Below are positions 42,841 through 53,136 of a DNA stretch of 64,000 nt, in pieces. This stretch comes from Streptomyces rapamycinicus NRRL 5491 (lineage in GTDB: Bacteria > Actinomycetota > Actinomycetes > Streptomycetales > Streptomycetaceae): the NCBI RefSeq assembly GCF_024298965.1, contig NZ_CP085193.1, positions 6,820,001 through 6,884,000 on the forward strand, given 5' to 3'. The position numbers and the translations under genes were made by a program. Every line of letters starts with the position of its first letter. Positions within the stretch are counted from its first letter, which is position 1. The notes under the pieces are model-generated. The model saw nothing but the letters and a program-made list of their open reading frames with translations, was not told where the DNA came from and made no database searches.

Positions 42841-42917
42841 AGCCCGTCCGGAGCCCGTCCGGAGCCCGTCCGGAGCCCGTCCGGAGCCCGTCCGGAGCCC
42901 GTTCGGAGCCCGTCCGG
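42841..42917. repeat. 11-bp tandem repeat, seven copies (agcccgtccgg)n
   Basis: Seven units, one with a single change, preceded by ~100 bp of decayed related units (42740-42840). It lies in the 496-bp non-coding gap between the DUF2690 gene and mdh. The remainder of the gap is the mdh promoter region. Confidence 0.92.
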
Positions 42918-43139
42918 AGGAATTCGTAAAACCGGGGGGAATGAGCCGGGGGAATCGGGGCAGGCGCTGCCCGAGCCCCCCCCACGGGTGCGGCACTGGG
43001 CGGCCGCCTGCACTCCCCCTCCTGGCAGGCGGCCGCCAGAGTGCGCGGTGGTCCCATGTGCGCGGTGGTCCGGAACGCGCGGTGAGCGGTTACACAATGG
43101 CCCGAGAGAACGTGGGTCAGGTGCCGTCGGATAGCCTGA

Positions 43140-44186
<1,047 letters not shown>

Positions 44187-44218
44187 CGCACCCCCGGCCC
44201 ACCCCGGCGCGGTCGCTT

Positions 44219-44264
44219 CCGAAGGGTCACATTCCGGTATTCACTCCGGAGTGTGACCCTTCGG
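44219..44264 (+). terminator. mdh terminator, 19-bp stem
   Basis: Arms 44219-44237 and 44246-44264 pair with one G-U type position around an 8-nt loop. Confidence 0.92.
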
Positions 44265-44332
44265 CCATGCACTGTAATCGCGGGCCATCTTCCCCTACCG
44301 TGGAGGCAGTTGCTACGGCCTCGGGGGGAAAC

Positions 44333-46237
44333 ATGGCCAATACGCGCGGTGAGCATTTTTCAGGTGATGCTGATTCTTCCGGCGCTCACTCTTCTGGCGA
44401 TGCTCACTCTTCCAGCGGTGCTCATTCTTCTGTAGGGAATCACTCCGCTCGTCTGCCGCGGTCGCGTTCGGAGCCGTCACGGGCCGTCCCTTCTCCTCGT
44501 ACCGGCGCTGACGCGTCTCCCTACGCCACCAGCGAGGCCACCCGGCTGTTATGCGCGGGCGCCTATCTGGACGACGACTTCCGGGACGCGGTCGTGGACG
44601 AGCTGTATGTCCACGAGGAGCGCGCCGTGGCGCCCTCGCTGGGCATCGACGCGGTCCGGGTGCTCGCACACGCGCTGCGCGCGCGCCGTCTGGAGGCGTG
44701 CTGGACCGCGCTGCTGGTGTCCTTATGGGTGCTGGACTTCCTGTTGGCGCAGGGCTTCTTCTATCTCTTCCTGCTCTCTTGCGCGTTGCTACTGCTGGCG
44801 GCCTGGGCCAGAGGTGGCGCCATGGGCGCCTTCCGCGCCGACTATCCCGGGGCCGACGGGGTCACCGTCACCCGGCGGCGGGCGGCCGCGGTGCTGCGGG
44901 TGCTCGGCTGTCTGACCCTGCTGTCCTATGCGTTCTCCGCCCTGACGCAGGCGTTCACGGACGGGCAGTCCGATCCGGGCGGGCTGCAGGAATTCGTACC
45001 GGTCCTGGCCACCGGGTCGGACACCACCGCCGCCTGGTTCGCGCTGGTGATCCCGGCCGCGATGGCCGCCGCGGTCGCCCTGCACCGTGAGCATGTGGCC
45101 CGGGTGCTGGCCACCGATCTGGAGCCGGAGACCTTCGCCGACCCCGCCGCGGACCCCGCGGAGCGGTTCGAGGGCGCGCGGTTCCAGCGGGTGCGGGCCC
45201 TGATCCGCCGTGAGCAGCACTCACCGGTGATCCTCTACCACGATCGGCACCCCTTCCTCGGCGCGGGCGCCGCGCATGACACCTGGACCCTCGCCGTGGA
45301 GCTGCGGCCGCGCGAGGGCGGGGATCCGGTGTCGCTGGACAACCGGGTGATCCTGGAGCGGATCCGGCCGCTGGTCGAGAAGTTGCGCACCCCGTCCGCC
45401 CAGGGCATGGCCGCCGTCCAGGGCGCCGCCGCCGCGCAGGGCGCCGCCCCCGTCCAAGGCGCCGCTCGTGCCGCCGCCGAGAGCCGTGACCGGCTGCGCG
45501 GCCTGGAGCTCGACGAATGCGTCTTCCTCAAGGTCACCGGATTACGAAGCCGCTCCTTCGTGCCGTACGGAGAGGCGGACTTCGCGCGGGAGCGGGCGGA
45601 GGCCGTCGAGGAGGGCGGTGAGATCCGCCGGCACTTCCTGCGCATCCGCGTCGGCGCATGGCGGGAAGAGGTCGTCACCACCGTCTTCGTGCGGGTGCAT
45701 ACGCAGGGCGGCATGCTGATGCTGGAGTTCGCCCCGCATGTACTGCGCCCGATCCGCCCGGACTTCCGGGCGGTCGACCGGCTCTCCGACTCCCACCGCC
45801 GCGGCGGGCTGCCGGGCAAGGTGATCTGGGCGCTGGGGCGGACGCCCACGGCGGCGGGCCGGGCGGTCATCCACGCCTTCCGCTCGGCCGCCTTCCTCTG
45901 GCGGATGTACGCGGGGGGTTATGAGGCGGCCATCCCCGACGGTCCGTGGGCCTCGGTGCGAGAGCTGGGCAGCGACGCCGGCGCGTCGCTCTTCCAGGAG
46001 ATGGATGTCAGCCGCTATCTGAAGAGCGTCGAGGACCGGGTGGCCAACGGCGTGCGAAGGGCGCTCGACGAAGCCGGCTGGGAGACCGGTGAGTTCGAGC
46101 AGAAGGTCATCAATGTGAGCGGCGGCGGAGTCTTCATCGAGTCCGCGGAGCACAGCGCCTTCGGCTTCGGTGACCACAACACCATCAGCAACACCACCGG
46201 AAGCAATGGAGCGGGAGGCGGCCATGGCGATGGCTGA
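44333..46237 (+). CDS. Membrane protein ending in a GFGDHN motif; three TTA codons
   Basis: 634 residues, no recognised family. The ATG at 44333 follows GGGGGGAAAC; longer in-frame readings run back into mdh. Ser/His/Gly-rich leader (1-50), helical cytoplasmic segment, then membrane helices at about 122-160 (two), 187-205 and 225-245. A soluble region of about 390 residues follows, with [20 protein letters not shown] and [19 protein letters not shown]. The C-terminus is [20 protein letters not shown], then FGDHNTISN and a Gly/Asn tail. SAFGFGDHN (608-616) matches SAIGFGDHN in the next gene. In-frame TTA codons at 44549, 44723 and 45542 make translation bldA-dependent. The gene overlaps the next by 14 bp. 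Confidence 0.78.
   Translation: MANTRGEHFSGDADSSGAHSSGDAHSSSGAHSSVGNHSARLPRSRSEPSRAVPSPRTGADASPYATSEATRLLCAGAYLDDDFRDAVVDELYVHEERAVAPSLGIDAVRVLAHALRARRLEACWTALLVSLWVLDFLLAQGFFYLFLLSCALLLLAAWARGGAMGAFRADYPGADGVTVTRRRAAAVLRVLGCLTLLSYAFSALTQAFTDGQSDPGGLQEFVPVLATGSDTTAAWFALVIPAAMAAAVALHREHVARVLATDLEPETFADPAADPAERFEGARFQRVRALIRREQHSPVILYHDRHPFLGAGAAHDTWTLAVELRPREGGDPVSLDNRVILERIRPLVEKLRTPSAQGMAAVQGAAAAQGAAPVQGAARAAAESRDRLRGLELDECVFLKVTGLRSRSFVPYGEADFARERAEAVEEGGEIRRHFLRIRVGAWREEVVTTVFVRVHTQGGMLMLEFAPHVLRPIRPDFRAVDRLSDSHRRGGLPGKVIWALGRTPTAAGRAVIHAFRSAAFLWRMYAGGYEAAIPDGPWASVRELGSDAGASLFQEMDVSRYLKSVEDRVANGVRRALDEAGWETGEFEQKVINVSGGGVFIESAEHSAFGFGDHNTISNTTGSNGAGGGHGDG
46154..46180 (+). other. GFGDHN motif, copy A (C-terminus of membrane protein)
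   Basis: Encodes SAFGFGDHN followed by TISN. Eight of nine residues equal copy B at 46365-46391. Gly/Asn/hydrophobic composition and a disordered setting fit short amyloid-type signalling motifs (RHIM-like or BASS families); this is inference. Confidence 0.6.
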
Positions 46238-46685
46238 CACGGAGGACGGTAGCGACATGGGTGGCGGCGCGGACCACGCGGCGGGCGCGAGCGGTGGCGG
46301 CGCGACCCCGGCGGCGGGCGGCGGCAGCAAGTTCGGGAACATCCGGTTCGGCAAGGTGCAGGGCAGCGCCATCGGCTTCGGCGACCACAACCACATCGTG
46401 AACGGACCTCAGGCGGAGGCCCCCTGCGACCCCGCTTACCAGGAGCTGCTGGAGGCCGTTCGACAGCTAGCCGAGGATCTGCGGCGGGTGGTCCCCAGCC
46501 CGGAGGTCGGCGCGCTCTCCGACGAACTGGACCGGACCGAGGACGAGATCCAGCGCACCGGCCGGGCGGGGGCCGGCCGGCTGGCCCGGATCCGGGTGAT
46601 GTTGCAGGACGCGAGCGCCAGTGTCGGCATGCTCGCCTCGGGCGTCGCCGTCGGACAGGCGGTCGGCGCGCTGTTGGGCGGGTGA
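46224..46685 (+). CDS. Small protein with GFGDHN motif and hydrophobic C-terminus
   Basis: 153 residues. The ATG at 46224 (GGGAGG five nt upstream) lies within the end of the preceding gene. Disordered Gly/Ala-rich leader, then KFGNIRFGKVQGSAIGFGDH followed by NHIVNG (motif at residues 48-56), a helical coiled-coil region (YQELLEAVRQLAEDLRRVV; LSDELDRTEDEIQRTG) and a hydrophobic end (SASVGMLASGVAVGQAVGAL). This plan, a short self-assembly motif joined to a helical and membrane-seeking segment, is what would be expected of a small effector or adaptor triggered by a partner carrying the same motif. No catalytic domain seen. Function unknown. Confidence 0.75.
   Translation: MAMADTEDGSDMGGGADHAAGASGGGATPAAGGGSKFGNIRFGKVQGSAIGFGDHNHIVNGPQAEAPCDPAYQELLEAVRQLAEDLRRVVPSPEVGALSDELDRTEDEIQRTGRAGAGRLARIRVMLQDASASVGMLASGVAVGQAVGALLGG
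46365..46391 (+). other. GFGDHN motif, copy B
   Basis: Encodes SAIGFGDHN followed by HIVN; pairs with copy A at 46154-46180. It is preceded by KVQG, giving a V-Q-G...G...N spacing reminiscent of RHIM-like cores. Confidence 0.6.
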
Positions 46686-46686
46686 G

Positions 46687-47481
46687 ATGAGCACCCCGGG
46701 CGGCGAGGGGGGCCGTCGATGGGACGAGGAGGCCCAGCGCTGGGTGGGAGCGGGCGCGGAGCCACCGGCCCCGGGCCGAAGACCACCCAATCCGCATCTG
46801 GGCACGGTGCTGCTGGCGGTGCTCGCCGTGGTGCTGGTCGGCGGGATCGGGTTCGGCGCCTGGAAGCTGGTGTCGGACGGCGGGGATGACAAGCCCCGGG
46901 CGGACGGCGGTTCGCCCTCGGCCTCGTCCTGGTCGCCGTCGGCCCAGCAGCCTTCAACATCGTCGTCGGGGCCGTACGCGGAGCCGACCTCCGCGCCGCC
47001 GTCGGTGTCCGAGGACAGCACCCAAGGGCCGCCGGCGGACTATGTGCGCACCACCGACCCGGAGGGTTTCCGGCTGGATGTGCCCAGGGGCTGGCAGCGG
47101 GTCAAGCGCGACACCGGGGTGTTCTACGAGTCGTCCGACGGGGGCAGCCTGATCCAGGTCTTCGCGCTGACCGAGCCCGACATCACGCCGTATGAGGCGC
47201 TGCGCCAGGCGGAGACAGGGCTCAAGAAGAACCCCGACTACAAGCGGCATGAGCTCAAGCGGCTCGGGCCCGGCGATGACGCGGACGCGGAGCTTGAGTA
47301 CGGCTACCGCAGCGCCAAGTACGGTCCGCGCCGGATACTCGACCGGGCCTTCACCGGCCCCGACCGGGTGCAGTACGCGGTGCTGGTCGCGGGCCCGGCC
47401 GACGACTGGCCGAAGCAGCGGGAGCGGCAGGGCATCGTGCTGGCGTCCTTCTGCCCCACGGCCTACTGCCCGGCCACCTGA
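46687..47481 (+). CDS. Single-pass membrane protein with kinase-ectodomain-like C-terminus (1)
   Basis: 264 residues; the ATG is one base after the preceding stop. Short cytoplasmic N-terminus (EGGRRWDEEAQRWVGAG), one membrane helix (LGTVLLAVLAVVLVGGIGFG), Ser/Pro linker, then a ~145-residue outer domain beginning DYVRTTDPEGFRLDVPRGWQ. It ends FCPTAYCPAT with two close cysteines. The DPxGFxLxVPxGWxR opening is typical of the extracellular domains of many streptomycete Ser/Thr kinases, here without a kinase. Paralogue of 47614-48432. Probable ligand-binding partner in the GFGDHN cluster (inference). Confidence 0.8.
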   Translation: MSTPGGEGGRRWDEEAQRWVGAGAEPPAPGRRPPNPHLGTVLLAVLAVVLVGGIGFGAWKLVSDGGDDKPRADGGSPSASSWSPSAQQPSTSSSGPYAEPTSAPPSVSEDSTQGPPADYVRTTDPEGFRLDVPRGWQRVKRDTGVFYESSDGGSLIQVFALTEPDITPYEALRQAETGLKKNPDYKRHELKRLGPGDDADAELEYGYRSAKYGPRRILDRAFTGPDRVQYAVLVAGPADDWPKQRERQGIVLASFCPTAYCPAT

Positions 47482-47613
47482 CCGGCGGCCGGGCGACGGA
47501 TAAGTATCGGTGCGGTGACAGGGGGTGGGGCGGCCCCCGAACCGGGTACACCGATGTGAGCCAACACGGCTTATCCGCATATGGGAGCAGAGATCCATCA
47601 TCGGGGGGCATAG

Positions 47614-48432
47614 ATGAGCATGTACGACGGGGGCGCGCCGGGGCAGGACTCCAGGCGGGCGCTACGGGCGCTGGCGGTGATGATCTTCCTGGTCGCGGGG
47701 GTCGCGTTCTCCGGATGGGTGGCCTTCGGGGGCGATGGCACCTCCCGGAATCAGGCGGGTCCGCTGCCCTGGGACCGCGAGAGCCCCACGGCCACGCCGA
47801 GCGGGGACGCCTCCCAGCCGAGCGATCTCTACCCCTCGCCCGGCCCCGAGACCAGTGGGCCGACCGATCTCCCGACCGATCTCCCCACGGACCTTCCGAC
47901 CGGGGCACCCTCCGGATCCCCGTCCGCGACGCCGTTCGGCACCCCGTCCTCACCCTCCCTGACGGGTGCCGCCCCGCCCGCTGGCTACAGCACCCAGGCC
48001 GACCCGGCCGGATACCACCTCGCGGTCCCGGACGGATGGCGGCGGACGACCGAGGGCCCCAGCGTCTACTACACCTCGCCCGACGACAGCACCGTGATCC
48101 AGATCTTTGAGCTGCACGGCCCCGAGTCGACGCCGTACGAGTCCGCCCAGGAGGCCGAGCGGATCGCCTCCACCCACCGCGACTACGAGCAGATCGCCCT
48201 CACCCGGCTGGGCTCGGCCGCCATGGACCCGGTCCAGCTGGAGTACACATACGAGTCCAAGAGCGACGGCCACCGCCGGATGCTCGACCGCCGCTTCGCC
48301 GCCCCCGGCGGCACCATGTACGCGGTGCTGGTGAGCGGCCCCTCCGGGGCCGGGGACCGGGCGGAGGAGCGGAAGGTCCACCAGGCGGCGGTGGACACCT
48401 TCTGCCCGACCGCCTACTGCACCGCGTCCTGA
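47614..48432 (+). CDS. Single-pass membrane protein with kinase-ectodomain-like C-terminus (2)
   Basis: 272 residues; GGGGGG upstream of the ATG. One membrane helix near the N-terminus (LRALAVMIFLVAGVAFSGWV), a Thr/Pro/Asp linker (TDLPTDLPTDLPTGAPSGSP) and an outer domain starting GYSTQADPAGYHLAVPDGWR and ending FCPTAYCTAS. Clearly related to the upstream neighbour, so a tandem duplication. The 132-bp gap suggests its own promoter. Role unknown. Confidence 0.8.
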   Translation: MSMYDGGAPGQDSRRALRALAVMIFLVAGVAFSGWVAFGGDGTSRNQAGPLPWDRESPTATPSGDASQPSDLYPSPGPETSGPTDLPTDLPTDLPTGAPSGSPSATPFGTPSSPSLTGAAPPAGYSTQADPAGYHLAVPDGWRRTTEGPSVYYTSPDDSTVIQIFELHGPESTPYESAQEAERIASTHRDYEQIALTRLGSAAMDPVQLEYTYESKSDGHRRMLDRRFAAPGGTMYAVLVSGPSGAGDRAEERKVHQAAVDTFCPTAYCTAS

Positions 48433-48617
48433 GCGCCCTGTCTCCTGACCGCGCCGCCTCCTGATCACCCCCTCTCGACCGCATCCCCTTGTGGCCGAAC
48501 CACTTCTTGACCGCACGGCCCCTTGACATACAGGCCGATCATGAGCCGAGGGGCCGATTCCGCCTTCGGATCACGTGAGTCGGCCCACTTTCTCTTGCGA
48601 ATCGCGCATAGGTTCCC

Positions 48618-48692
48618 GCCTTCCGGTTAGGGGTCCAAGTTGCTGGCTTGGACCAGTGGCACAGCACGCGGAACCGGAAGGCAGAAATCACG
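48618..48692 (+). promoter_or_regulatory. Nested hairpin leader covering the RBS of the betaine aldehyde dehydrogenase gene
   Basis: Outer arms GCCTTCCGGTT (48618-48628) and AACCGGAAGGC (48672-48682) are perfectly complementary; the downstream arm contains the GGAAGG Shine-Dalgarno. Inside lies a second perfect stem, GGTCCAAG (48632-48639) with CTTGGACC (48647-48654), 7-nt loop. It could be an RNA switch hiding the RBS, or the inner palindrome could be a DNA operator. Confidence 0.6.
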
Positions 48693-50194
48693 TGGCGGCA
48701 GTCGAGACCATTCATGTGGACGGGGTGTGGCAGGCAGCCGCATCCGGGGCGCAGCGGGAGGTCCTCGACCCCGCGGACGCCAAGACCCTCGCCGTCGTCG
48801 CGGAGGGTGGTGTCGAGGACACCGACGCGGCGATCGCGGCCGCGCGTCGCGCCTTCGATCAGGGACCCTGGCCCGGGACGCCGGTGGCCGAGCGGGCGGC
48901 GCTGCTGCGTCGCGTCGCCGATCTGCTCCAGCGCGACCGCGAGACGATCGCGCTCATCGAGAGCCGTGACACCGGCAAGACCCTGGAGGAGGGCCGGGTC
49001 GACGTCGATGACGTGACCAACGCCTTCCGTTACTTCGCCGACCTGGTCGCGGGCGAGTCGGCCGGGCGCGTGGTCGACGCGGGCACGCCGGATGTGCACA
49101 GCGTCGTGGTCCATGAGCCGGTCGGCGTCTGCGCGATGATCACCCCCTGGAACTATCCGCTGCTCCAGGCCAGCTGGAAGGTCGCCCCGGCGCTGGCCGC
49201 CGGGAACACCTTCGTGATCAAGCCCAGCGAAGTGACCCCGCTGTCCACCGTCCATCTGGTGAAGCTGCTGGCCGAGGCCGGGCTGCCGACCGGGGTGGCC
49301 AATGTGGTCACCGGCGCGGGCGACCCCGTGGGCGCGCGGCTGTCCGAGCACCCCGATGTGGATCTGGTCTCCTTCACCGGTGGCCTGGTCAGCGGCACCA
49401 AGGTCGCGCAGGCCGCCGCGCCGACGGTCAAGAAGGTCGCGCTGGAGCTCGGCGGCAAGAACCCCAATGTGGTCTTCGCCGACGCCTGCGCCACCGCCGA
49501 GGGCTTTGACACCGCCGTCGACCAGGCCCTGAACGCCGCCTTCATCCACAGCGGCCAGGTCTGCTCGGCCGGTGCCCGGCTGATCATCGAGGAGTCGGTG
49601 CGCGAGCGGTTCGTGGCCGAGCTCGCCCGCCGGGCGGAGAAGGTCAAGCTGGGCCGCGGCACCGAGGACGGTGTCGAATGCGGTCCGCTGGTCTCGGCCC
49701 AGCAGCTGGACAAGACCGAGGCGTATGTGGCGTCCGCCCTGGCGGAGGGCGCGTTGCTGCGTTGCGGCGGCAAGCAGCCGGAGCCCAACGAGGTCCGCCC
49801 GGCCACCGGCTACTTCTACCTCCCGACCGTGCTCGACCAGTGCCACCGCGAGATGCGGGTGGTGCGGGAGGAGACGTTTGGGCCGATTCTGACGGTCGAG
49901 TCCTTCCAAACCGAGGACGAGGCAGTCACACTCGCCAATGACACGGAGTACGGACTGGCCGGCGCCGTCTGGTCCGCCGACACCGCCCGGGCGCGGCGCG
50001 TCGCCGCCCGGCTGCGGCACGGCACCGTGTGGATCAACGACTACCACCCCTACCTTCCGCAGGCCGAATGGGGCGGTTTCGGCAAGTCCGGGGTCGGGCG
50101 TGAGCTCGGTCCCGCGGGCCTTGACGAATACCGCGAGACCAAGCACGTCTACGAGAACCTGCGACCGAGCCCGGTGCGCTGGTTCGCCGGCTGA
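48692..50194 (+). CDS. betB: Betaine aldehyde dehydrogenase
   Basis: 500 residues from the GTG at 48692 (GGAAGG upstream). Aldehyde dehydrogenase fold with [20 protein letters not shown] (NAD site), [13 protein letters not shown], the general base Glu in [10 protein letters not shown], and catalytic Cys in [24 protein letters not shown] and [13 protein letters not shown] follow. Together with the GMC oxidase at 50404 it would turn choline into glycine betaine, an osmoprotectant. The choline/betaine importer follows. Substrate assignment rests on this context and family similarity. The leader folds into a nested hairpin. Confidence 0.9.
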   Translation: MAAVETIHVDGVWQAAASGAQREVLDPADAKTLAVVAEGGVEDTDAAIAAARRAFDQGPWPGTPVAERAALLRRVADLLQRDRETIALIESRDTGKTLEEGRVDVDDVTNAFRYFADLVAGESAGRVVDAGTPDVHSVVVHEPVGVCAMITPWNYPLLQASWKVAPALAAGNTFVIKPSEVTPLSTVHLVKLLAEAGLPTGVANVVTGAGDPVGARLSEHPDVDLVSFTGGLVSGTKVAQAAAPTVKKVALELGGKNPNVVFADACATAEGFDTAVDQALNAAFIHSGQVCSAGARLIIEESVRERFVAELARRAEKVKLGRGTEDGVECGPLVSAQQLDKTEAYVASALAEGALLRCGGKQPEPNEVRPATGYFYLPTVLDQCHREMRVVREETFGPILTVESFQTEDEAVTLANDTEYGLAGAVWSADTARARRVAARLRHGTVWINDYHPYLPQAEWGGFGKSGVGRELGPAGLDEYRETKHVYENLRPSPVRWFAG

Positions 50195-50403
50195 CACTCC
50201 GCCGCCGGCCCCGCCCGGGGCACGGCCGGGCCCGGACTCGTCCCCCGGGGCCCGGACCCGGCCGCGCCCGATCGCGGCGACCGGCGGCGAGAAGCCGTAG
50301 GCACTTGAGGCACCCAGCAACACCCCCACCCCCAGGGGCGGCAGCAGCCCCCGGCCCGCACCGGCGCGGGCCGTTTGGGTAAGACCGCGAGGAGTAACCC
50401 CAC

Positions 50404-51989
50404 ATGTCCGTACCTGTCGCATACGACTACGTCGTGATCGGCGGCGGCACCGCAGGATCGGTGATCGCTTCCCGGCTCACCGAGGACCCGGACATCCGTG
50501 TCGCCGTCATCGAGGGCGGACCGTCGGATGTCGACCGGCCCGATGTGCTCACCCTGCGCCGCTGGCTCGGCCTGCTCGGCGGCGACTTGGACTACGACTA
50601 CCCCACCACCGAGCAGCCACGCGGAAATTCGCATATCCGGCACAGCCGGGCGCGGGTGCTCGGAGGGTGCTCCTCGCACAACACCCTGATCTCCTTCAAG
50701 CCGCTGCCCGGTGACTGGGACGAGTGGGCCGAGGCCGGCGCCGAGGGCTGGGACGCGGAGTCCATGGACCCGTACTTCCAGCGGCTGCGCAACAACATCG
50801 TCCCGGTGGACGAGAAGGACCGGAACGCGATCGCGCGGGACTTCGTCGACGCCGCCCAGGCCGCCGCCGATGTGCCGCGGGTCGAGGGGTTCAACAAGAA
50901 GCCGTTCCACGAGGGCGTCGGTTTCTTCGACCTCGCGTACCACCCGGAGAACAACAAGCGCTCCTCGGCGTCGGTCGCCTATCTGCACCCGTTCCTGGAC
51001 CGGCCCAACCTCCATCTGATGCTGGAGACCTGGGCGTACAAGCTGGAGCTGGACGACACCGGCCGGGTCACCGGCGTACACGTCCGCACCAAGGACGACG
51101 AGGAGATCCTGGTCCGGGCCGAGACCGAGGTCCTGGTCTGCGCGGGCGCCGTGGACACCCCGCGGCTGCTGATGCACTCCGGTATCGGGCCCAAGGGCGA
51201 TCTCGAGGCGCTGGGCATTCCCGCCGTCCACGATCTGCCGGGCGTCGGCGAGAATCTGCTCGACCACCCCGAGTCGGTCATCGTGTGGGAGACGGACGGC
51301 CCGATTCCGGACAACTCCGCGATGGACTCCGACGCGGGGCTGTTCATCCGGCGGGACCCCGAATCCCGGGGCCCGGACCTGATGTTCCACTTCTACCAGA
51401 TCCCGTTCACCGACAATCCGGAGCGGCTGGGCTACGAAAAGCCCGAGCACGGCGTGTCGATGACCCCCAACATCCCCAAGCCGCGCAGCCGCGGCAGGCT
51501 CTTCCTCACCAGCGCCGACCCGTCCGTCAAGCCCGCCCTCGACTTCCGGTACTTCACGGACGAGGAGGACTACGACGGCCGCACGCTGGTCGACGGCATC
51601 CGTGTCGCGCGTGAGATCGCCAAGACCGAACCGCTGGCGAGCTGGCTCAAGCGCGAGGTGTGCCCGGGCCCGGAGATCACCTCGGACGAGGAGATCAGCG
51701 AGTACGCCCGCAAGGTCGCGCACACCGTGTACCACCCGGCGGGCACCTGTCGTATGGGTGCCACGTCGGACGAACTCGCCGTGGTCGGCCCCGATCTGCG
51801 GATCCGGGGCCTGAACGGCGTCCGTATCGCCGACGCGTCCGTCTTCCCGACGATGCCGGCCGTGAACCCGATGATCGGAGTCCTGATGGTGGGCGAGAAG
51901 TGCGCTGAGCTGCTGTTCGAGGAGCGCGATCGGGAACGGCGCAGGCCCGATGACCGAGCCGCGACACTGGCGCCGGGAGGTGAGGCGTG

Positions 51990-51990
<1 letters not shown>
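50404..51990 (+). CDS. GMC-family FAD oxidoreductase, choline dehydrogenase-like
   Basis: 528 residues; the ATG at 50404 has GAGGAG upstream. FAD-binding [22 protein letters not shown] signatures [20 protein letters not shown] and [20 protein letters not shown]; active-site region [11 protein letters not shown] (His) and the late Asn in [19 protein letters not shown]. BetA-type enzymes oxidise choline to betaine aldehyde. Flanked by betB (210 bp upstream) and the betaine ABC genes (overlapping end), so choline is the best guess, though GMC enzymes vary. The 209-bp gap before it has Pro/Gly-codon-like low complexity and no gene. Confidence 0.87.
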
Positions 51991-53090
<1,100 letters not shown>

Positions 53091-53136
53091 GCCCCATCTC
53101 GACCCTCTCTCCGCCAGGTCGCACCGGGGGGCGCGT

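Noticed and set aside
42841..42917. Possible CRISPR array
   Set aside because: Units are 11 bp and directly adjacent with no unique spacers, and no cas genes are nearby.
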